In this document: piece after piece, positions 56,500 to 64,000 of the stretch | Layout: every line of letters begins with the position of its first letter | Numbering within the stretch: position 1 is the stretch's first letter | Assembly: GCF_000499845.2 (NCBI RefSeq) | Contig: NC_023758.2 | Span: 8,223,227 to 8,287,226, forward strand | DNA: 64,000 bases | Reading direction: 5' to 3' | Source: Phaseolus vulgaris | Lineage: Eukaryota; Streptophyta; Magnoliopsida; Fabales; Fabaceae | Notes under the pieces: generated by a model | Told to the model about the DNA's origin: nothing | What the model saw: the letters and a program-made list of their open reading frames with translations, nothing else | The model's database searches: none | Made by a program: the position numbers and the translations under genes

Positions 56500-59400
56500 A
56501 ATTTTAGAAGAATTACACATATAAAAGGTCAAGATAACAAGAATAAATATTGAAAGATAATGTTTATTGAAATGGAATTTACTAAACTAGAAATCTCACA
56601 TATTTCACATATTTCAATAGATGTGTTCCATATACATAATAAAAAAATTTGTCTTTGAGTATAATGATAACGTCTTCAAAAGTTAAAACTACAAACTTAA
56701 TTAAAAAAACATAGTCTATTGTTTCTTTATTACATATCAATAAGTTCATTCCTCTTCATTGTCTTTGTAGTCTTCATTGCCTTCAAGCTACAAAAAAATA
56801 CATAAATATATACTAATTAAAATCTAATTCAAACAAAATAATTATAACTACCAAAATATAATTGTATAAATAATCAATAACATGTCCTAATCAAATCCAT
56901 TCAACTTTGATGTAACCTAAAGTCTGAATATTATAATTAATCAACAATGTAACCTCTTCTTTTTTTGGATAAGGAAGAAACGTTTGGCCCAATCTCCACA
57001 GTGGATCTTTCTGGAGTTGCCACGGGTGCTTCCTGTAAACATCCCAAACCATTAAAAACTCAATATGCATACACATAAATGCATTTTTTTTTAAAATAAA
57101 ATCAACTTCAAAATTATCTAAATCCATATTTTCTATAAAAATAATTTGGATTTTATAAATCCAAATCCAAATATTTTGATTGGATTTTAAATCTTATTAA
57201 CAAATAAAGTATAATTGTTTTTTTTCTGATTTAATTAATTATTTATACATGAAACCAGTGTTTCCTTATTTAACATATTTTTTACATGCAGCCAGTGTCT
57301 CCTTATTTAATATATTATTATGTTTAGAGAGTGCGAAAGTAAATGTTAAACAAAAGATGTATATAGAATGAGTGGGCATTGGGAAGAGACATAATTGGAG
57401 TTGAATAAATTACTGTATTGCTTGGTGCGAAGAAACAAAATCTTGGGGATGGTGGAGAAAAAGTAAAGTTGGTCCACCTTAATTACTTTTTATTCAATTT
57501 TATCATATTATTAACACAACATTTAATGAAAAACTGATAATTTAAGATCCACTTCACTATCAATCAAAGACCTAAAATTGTATAGAATCTGTAACGCCTG
57601 AATTAATTACAACTATTATCATATTAGTGAAATAAACACTACCTATAATATAGGTATATTATAATTGTATCACTTATAAGTATATACATACAACACTATA
57701 AGGAAGTACCTGTTTTCAAAACATTTTACATCACCAAAGTCTAACAAAATAAAATAAATAAATTATCTTGAAGCTTCTTGGTTAAATACATGCTCTTATA
57801 TTAACTACAATTAGCACAACACATAAATAAGGGTGAACTAATGGATATTAAAGAAAAACAGAATTTTGTCAAATTCCAACAATAATAATGTCAAATTTCA
57901 ACTTGCATTATGACTTACAAATAAAGTTTAACCTGATGTTACACTTCACTGTCATTATGATATCGACCATATATTCTTGGGGTATATTTGAGATTAGTTT
58001 TTTCACTGAATTCTAAATAAATCGTATAACAGAATTTTGCACTCCTGGGGTAGAAAACTGCTAATGTTCTGCTTACATTCAACAACCCTATATTTTTAAT
58101 TATATTATAAAACTGTATTTAATATCAATTATTTTAAGGAAATTAGAAGGTTATAGGAGTCGATATTTGAATCAGTTTTGTATCAGTATTGTGCGCATAT
58201 ACATGTATACAATGTATATGTACTTGGAGGAAGTAAACAGATTATTCCCACGACCAGCTATCTTTTTTCTTCTCCATTCTCTGTTTCAGAGCATTAGCAT
58301 ATGCCTATATGTTTTAGATTTTGCTATGTGGTTTCAGCAAATACAATTATGCAGCATTGCATACAAGCAGACACACTTACAATACAATGCTTCAAAAGTG
58401 GAGTTTTCTACATGTAACATTTTTTAAATAAATAAATAAAAACATAATAAATGTAATAGGTTTGAACCTGAATGGATTTGGAATTGAAGTTTCACCTCCC
58501 AAATTGCATTTTCTTGTAGAAGTTGCACCTACAAACATATACATATAAGTATCAGTTAAAGACAAAATTTAACCAAAATCCAAGTTGTAGTTTAACCGAT
58601 TGTAGCAATTTATTTGCTGAACCTTGTAGTTTCTTTTCCAATTGTTTTGTGTACATGCAGAGCGTAAATGATGTGTTGGTTGGTGCAAATTTCTTTGGCA
58701 TTCAACTGTACATGAAGGCAAAGAATCACAAATGAGGCACGACAAAAAATACAGCACTGGTGCTGCTCAATACCAGGAAAATTAGAGCTTACAAATAAGC
58801 TAAGGAGATGCAAACTGATTCTAAGGCACCTTGGGGAACAGATTCCACTTCATGCATGTTCCAATTCCCATTGTAAGTGATAACAATGAATTGAACCCAC
58901 TTGAGTTTGTGTTAGAAGCCAAGAAAAAAAATCAACAGGCAGGGAAATTCTTTGGCAGTACCAATGACTAGGTGCTTTTACGCTTGTTGAACCAAATCAA
59001 AGGACCAGAGATTTGAAATAATGATCATGTTTTGTGTGATTATCTGAATGCATGAACCCTAGTTGCTTTTCTAAGAAATTTTAATGTTATAATATTTTAT
59101 TTAGTTAAAGTGAGTAATGCAGAGTTGTTTGTATGTTGCAGGCTGCTACAAACTACTTGTACAAGACAATGAACAATGCAAGTTTGAGCATCTCACACAT
59201 GGTTGGGCCAGCAGAAAAAGTGACTTTGGCTGATTTTAACTGCTATCTGCTTTCTTTCTAAAGGTTTTACCGATTCTGCAGCTCTCAAGAACTGCACCAT
59301 CACGCCAAAAGACCTACCTCCCCTCTCTATGAGCCTCCCAAACATATTAAGGCTTCTCTTCTAGCTCAGAACATAGTGTGGTACCTAAAAAACCAGAAAA

Positions 59401-59680
59401 ACTATTAAAAAAAACAATTGCAGCACCAAAACAGTGGTGCTCACTACCAGAAACCTACTAAGTGAATGGTCTTTCATGATTAAGACCATATACCTACCGA
59501 GCGCAACCTATTATCAACAAGGTTCATGATTGGCACTAACAATTTCATCAAAGGCACAGACAATCAACACTATTTTAACGGTCTTAATATGCAAAATATG
59601 CTTAGTATAACAGATTAAAAAAACAGAATTGGCACCCATCCAGAATAGGCATATTGATACATAAATCTAAGACTGAAACT
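56500..59680. other. Interior of the second CACTA element
   Basis: AT-rich. No transposase or host gene could be recognised. Two plus-strand stretches have exon-like flanks (SVNDVLVGANFFGIQLYM at about 58660 after TGCAG; NYLYKTMNNASLSISHMV at about 59140 after TTGCAG), but I cannot name them. Confidence 0.35.
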
Positions 59681-59684
59681 AAGT

Positions 59685-60107
59685 ATGCAAATGGGTAAAA
59701 CAAAAAGCGAGTCAAAGAAATCACTAACCTTTAGGGTTTCACCGCAAACGACGAACGCTCTACCTCCTCACCACGAAGAACTTCGTTTGGCTCCAGTGGT
59801 AACCGATTTCACCGAAACCCTCTACCTCCTCACCACGAAGAACTTCATTTGCCCTAGGGTTTCCAACTCACACCACCCAAGTTTAGAATTTGGGTATTAT
59901 TACGGCTTTTGGGAAGAAGAAGGCTCGCGAGAGGATTTGGACAGAAGAAGGCGATGGGATTTGGGAAGATGGCGCTCTGGGTCAGAGTGTGTGAAATGTC
60001 ATACTGAGGTGCGAGACTCGCATCTTTCACTTACGAGAGAGGGAAATACGAAAAGAATTTCCCGCAAAATCAAATTTTGTTTACATTTTATTTTAAATTT
60101 TTTTTAA
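59685..60107 (+). other. 140-codon open frame near the CACTA right end, doubtful
   Basis: MQMGKTKSESKKSL ... HFILNFF. The position matches the repeat-rich leader region of the first CACTA element, and a 62-bp tandem pair (CTCTACCTCCTCACCACGAA at 59758 and 59820) lies in it. No domain is recognised; more likely leader DNA than a gene. Confidence 0.3.
59758..59860 (+). repeat. 62-bp tandem repeat
   Basis: CTCTACCTCCTCACCACGAA recurs after 62 bases, second copy partial. Confidence 0.8.
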
Positions 60108-60311
60108 AACTAAAAGACCACGTGTAAATAACTGTGGCCTAAAGTGTTAACGTTTTTAAAACCATGGCCTAAAAGATCAACGGTTTTGGACCCGTGGTTT
60201 TTTATAACTTATAAGCCACATTTTTAAAACCGTGGTCTCTACTATGTTTAGGCAACATTTTTATACGCGTGGTCTATTTCAGCGTTGTCTAAAGTAAAAA
60301 ATGTTATAGTG

Positions 60312-62572
60312 TGAACTACTCTATTGTAAGCAAACTCAATATGGGGAAGGTACTCATCCCAAGATTTGTGATTACCCTTCATGATTGCCCTAAGCATAGT
60401 ACCAAGAGATCTATTGACTACTTCGGTTTGGCCATCCGTTTGAGGATGACAAGATGTTGAAAAGTGTAGTCTTATGCCAAGTTTTCCCCAAAGGGTTTTC
60501 AAAAAATGGCTTATAAATTTTGGATCTCTATTGGATACTATACTTCTTGGCAAACCATGAAGTCTCACCACTTCTCTAAAGAAGAGTCTAGAAATATTTT
60601 GAGCATCATCCACTTTGTGGCAAGGAATAAAATGTGACATTTTACTAAAACGATCCACTACCACAAAGATGGAATCATGACCTCTTGCAGTCCTAGGAAG
60701 TCCTAAGATAAAATCCATGCTAATATCTTCCCAAGGAGCATTTGCAATCGGTAAAGGGGTATATAGTCCATGAGGCATTGTTCTAGATTTTGCTTTTAAA
60801 CATGAAATACATCTAGAACAATGTCTTTGGACATCCTTTCTCATGTGTGGCCAATAAAATTTTCCTTTTAAAAGATCAAGAGTTTTGTCAACTCCAAAAT
60901 GGCCCATGAGTCCCCCTTCATGTAATTCTTTTACAAGAAGTTTTCTATGTGTACCTTGGGGAATACAAAGTTTGCCTTCTTTAAAAAGATACCCTTCAGT
61001 CACATAGTAACCTTCTTGTGCTCTATGTTCACATTTAGCAAAGATAGATGCAAAGTTTTGATCTTCTTGATAAAGTTCTTTTATGTTGTCAAATCCAAGA
61101 ATTTGAGCACCAAGTTTTGAACATAGCACATGTCTCCTTGAGAGAGCATCCGCCACTATATTTGTGCTTCCTTTCTTGTATTTGATGACATAAGGAAATT
61201 GCTCAAGAAATTCCATCCACTTTGCATGCCTTTTATTGAGCTTGTGTTGGCCTTTCAAGTATTTTAAAGATTCATGATCACTATGAATAACAAATTCTTT
61301 TGAAACAAGATAGTTTTCCCAAGTCTTTAAGGCCCTTACAAGTGCATAGAGCTCTTTGTCATAGGTGGGATAGTTAAGGGTGGCACTATGAAGTTTTTCA
61401 CTAAAATAAGAAATTGGATGCCCACCTTGTAACAATACTGCACCTATGCCAACCCCCGATGCAACACATTCTAACTCAAAAGTTTTAGCAAAATTTGGAA
61501 GAGATAGAATGGGTGCATTGGTAAGTTGAGATTTTAGCCTTTGAAAGGCTTGTTCATGTTTTTCATTCCAACAAAATGTAATATCTTTCTTTACAAGCTC
61601 ATTAAGAGGTGAAGCTATGCTTGAAAAATTTGGCACAAAGCGCCTATAGAAGCTAGCTAAACCATGAAAGCTTCTAACATCACTTACATTTTGTGGAGTT
61701 GGCCACTCTTGGATGGCTTTGATTTTTTCGGGGTCAACATGTACCCCTTTTTTGTTTACTATAAAGCCTAGAAAAACTATACTATCTACACAAAAAGTAC
61801 ACTTATCACTATTTGCAAACAAACTATTATTCCTAAGTACTAGAAAAACTTCCCTAAGGTGGCTTAGGTGGTCTTCTAGGTTTTTACTATACACTAAGAT
61901 ATCATCAAAATATACTACTACATATTTACCTATACAATCTCTCAAAGCATGATTCATTAGCCTCGTGAATGTACTAGGTGCGTTGGTGAGACCAAAAGGC
62001 ATCACCAACCATTCATATAGTCCAAACTTGGTCTTAAAAGCGGTTTTCCACTCATCACCCTCCTTGATTCGAATTTGGTGATACCCACTTTTAAGATCAA
62101 TTTTGGAAAATATAATTGACCCATGTAACTCATCAAGCATGTCATCAAGCCTTAGGATTGGGTGCCTATACTTGATGGTGATGTTGTTGATTGCTCTATA
62201 ATCACAACACATTCTCCATTTTCCATCCTTTTTGGGCACCAACAAGACAGGTACAGCACAAGGGCTTAGGCTTTTTTGAACCCAACCCTTCTCCAACAAA
62301 TCTTGAACTTGTGACTCTATCTCCTTTGTTTCCTCGGGGTTAGTTCTATATGCTGGCCTATTTGGTAGGCTTGCCCCCGGAATCAAGTCAATTTGATGTT
62401 CTATACCTCTAAAAGGAGGAAGTCCTATGGGTCCCTCTTTAGAGAATATATCATCAAATTCACTTAAAAGATTTTTAACTTGAGGAGGTAGAATCATGGG
62501 TGCAAGGTTTGTGGCAGTGCATGCAAGTGTTCCTTTACAAAAGATTAGGCTAGGTTGTTCAACAAGAAGCAT
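60312..62572 (-). pseudogene. pol: Gypsy element 4 reverse transcriptase, RNase H and integrase
   Basis: One long open minus-strand frame from 62572 to the CACTA insertion. [58 protein letters not shown] ([10 protein letters not shown]). RNase [19 protein letters not shown] (the first catalytic Asp of the family's CDAS is Val here), [32 protein letters not shown]. Integrase: [14 protein letters not shown] ... [35 protein letters not shown] (family Asp is Asn) and [11 protein letters not shown]. So two catalytic positions are altered. Frame damage between 62575 and 62690, including a run of nine As, separates it from gag. Confidence 0.88.
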
Positions 62573-62672
62573 ATTTCAAAGGTGTTTTCAAAAGGTTTGT
62601 CTTGTTGAATAACCTTGTGGGAAGGAACACTCTTCTCCCACGCCTTCTTATCCCTAAGGATTTTCTCTTTTT

Positions 62673-64000
62673 CTATTTTTGTTTTTTTTTCTCCTCATCC
62701 CTCTTATGTTTCATTTGTATTTGATCTTTCACCACTTGAGAGTGTGGTAAAGGATTAAGTACAAACTTTTTTTGCTTATGGGTGAAGGAAATCTCGTTAG
62801 TTAGACCATTGTGCAAGGTTTTCTTATCAAATTGCCATGGTCTACCTAATAAGATATGACAAGCTTCCATAGGTAATACATCACATAACACTTTGTCTTT
62901 GTATTTACCTATAGAGAACTTGACTTCCACTTGTTTATCTACACTTAGTTCCCCATTCTCATTGATCCATTGTAATTTGTAGGGTTTAGGATGAGGAACT
63001 ACTTGTAGACTTAGTTTTTCAACCATCCTAGTGCTACAACAATTGCAGCATGATCCACTATCCACAATGAGAGAACATATATTTTCTAAAACATTGCATC
63101 TTGTGTGAAAGATGTTCTCTCTTTGTGTTTCTATAGATGCACTAGGTTGATTGTTGAGGGTTCTTCTAATCATCAATAAGTCCCCCTCTAAAGGATTTAC
63201 CCTCTCATCATCTCCCCCTTCCTCTTCTTTTTCACTAGGCTCATCCCCACCACTAGTGTATTCATCTATTCCTTTTAAGAACAAAGATCTTTGGTTTGGA
63301 CATTGTGCTTGCACATGTCCTCTTCCAAAGCATTTAAAACATTTGGTGTCCCTAGCACGAGTGGGTGGAGTGAAGGTATCCTTTACTAAAGGTTTGGTAG
63401 TTTCTTTTGGTTTCTCTTTAGATGAACTACCCTCCCTTTTATAATCTTTCTTGGGATAAGAGTTAGGATATGAACCTACTCTTTGACTTGAAGCTTTTCT
63501 TAAATTTTGTTGTTCAACTTTAATACAAAGTTGAACCAAATCATTCAAGTCTTGATAAGGTAGAAGTTCAACCCTATCCCTTATCTCAAGATTGAGCCCA
63601 CTTAGGAATCTAGCTATGGTGGTGGTTTCATCCTCCCTAATGGAGGCTCTCATCATATAAAGCTCCATCTTTTGTCTATACTCTTCTACACTCATATTTC
63701 TTTGTTGGAGTCTTTGGAGCTTGTCCATTAACTCCCTATTGTAGTAGGAAGGTATGTGGCGGCGTCTTAGGGCTCCCCTAAGGTCATTCCAATATTCTAT
63801 GGGAGGCTCCCTATGAAGACGCCTATCTCTTTCTATAGATCTCCACCAATACATAGCATTTCCTTGAAAACTAAGAGTGACTAGGGGCACTTTCCTTTCT
63901 TCACTCACTCTATGGCAAGCAAAAAGTTGTTCTACCTTCATTTCCCAATCTAGGTATACTTCTACATCTTCTTTGCCATGGAAATGAGGTAGGTCTACCC
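62673..64000 (-). pseudogene. gag: Gypsy element 4 gag and protease, partial at window edge
   Basis: The frame is open to base 64000 (HFHGKEDVEVYLDWEMKV), so the start is outside. Gag core: VTLSFQGNAMYWWRSIERD, LQRLQQRNMSVEEYRQKME. CCHC knuckle: CFKCFGRGHVQAQCP. Protease: LIVDSGSCCN with an intact D-S-G. It ends in a Lys/Glu-rich segment (KRDEEKKKQK) at a run of nine As, where a one-base slip would move into another frame that stays open towards pol. Confidence 0.85.

Larger units (their letters stand above)
56260..60311. mobile_element. Second CACTA transposon, non-autonomous
   Basis: It begins CACTACAACAAATATTACTT and ends with the inverted AAGTAAAAAATGTTATAGTG. The 3-bp duplication TGA is at 56257-56259 and 60312-60314. 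Both ends carry many copies of a (A)AACCGTGG(T/C)CTAAAG motif, the subterminal repeats. 4052 bases. No transposase domain is recognisable inside. Its termini share CACTA and an A-rich start with the first CACTA element, but the subterminal motif differs, so it is a separate family. Confidence 0.92.
54667..64000 (-). mobile_element. Ty3-gypsy LTR retrotransposon 4 (CRM-like), split by CACTA, runs off the right edge
   Basis: Minus-strand gag (62673-64000), RT, RNase H and integrase (60312-62572) continue after a CACTA insertion at 55611-56259, followed by the 3' LTR. Proteins are close relatives of those of gypsy element 1. The 5' LTR and leader lie beyond the window. The left limit is uncertain: a TGATG at 54667 fits the distance from TATA expected from element 1, but LTR-like sequence of another kind is seen here too. 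Confidence 0.8.

Noticed and set aside
59118..59330. Histone-like exon in the second CACTA element (TITPKDL)
   Set aside because: The match to the histone H3 end is only a few residues and the surrounding codons do not fit.

Overview
The window is nuclear DNA of a flowering plant, probably a legume. The family-level guess rests on the nodulin-related protein head at 1.5 kb and on the general look of the LTR families; it is inference. It is AT-rich, carries spliced genes, and is dominated by nested transposable elements. No bacterial, organellar, tRNA, rRNA or CRISPR features were seen. Host genes are few: a glycine-rich nodulin-related protein (1508-2698, +), a membrane RING-finger protein (43047-43832, +, with a likely spliced 5' UTR), a six-exon remorin (45203-47698, -), and a WRN-like DEDDy 3'-5' exonuclease (48864-49487, -). 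The last three form one gene island between about 41.7 and 49.8 kb. || Layout: a LINE tail (0.3-0.8 kb); the glycine-rich gene; Ty3-gypsy element 1 (4.29-11.93 kb, +); a solo gypsy LTR (12533-20832, -) split by a 7.3-kb CACTA transposon (12614-19954), which carries remnants of its own transposase on the minus strand and three exons of an alpha-carbonic anhydrase gene on the plus strand; an older LTR fragment and a LINE (21.6-23.6 and 33.3-34.5 kb, -), split by a Tat-type gypsy element (23.58-33.32 kb, +) that carries a spliced antisense gene; a decayed Ty1-copia element (34546-40670, +) whose 5' LTR holds another solo gypsy LTR (34803-35807); the gene island; an AT-rich tract with a diverged segmental duplication (49.8-52.5 kb); and gypsy element 4 (about 54.7-64.0 kb, -, running off the edge), split in its integrase by a second CACTA element (56260-60311). 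|| Target-site duplications readable by eye fix several nesting events: GAA and TGA for the two CACTA elements, GTTGC and ACTTT for the two solo LTRs. The gypsy LTRs whose ends I could define share TGATG...CATCA termini, or one such end, and two elements appear to read their polyprotein frame into the 3' LTR, which resembles the CRM chromovirus clade. The strongest observations are the carbonic anhydrase fragment captured with intact frame, splice sites and zinc ligands inside the CACTA element, and the 808-residue spliced antisense gene in the Tat element.
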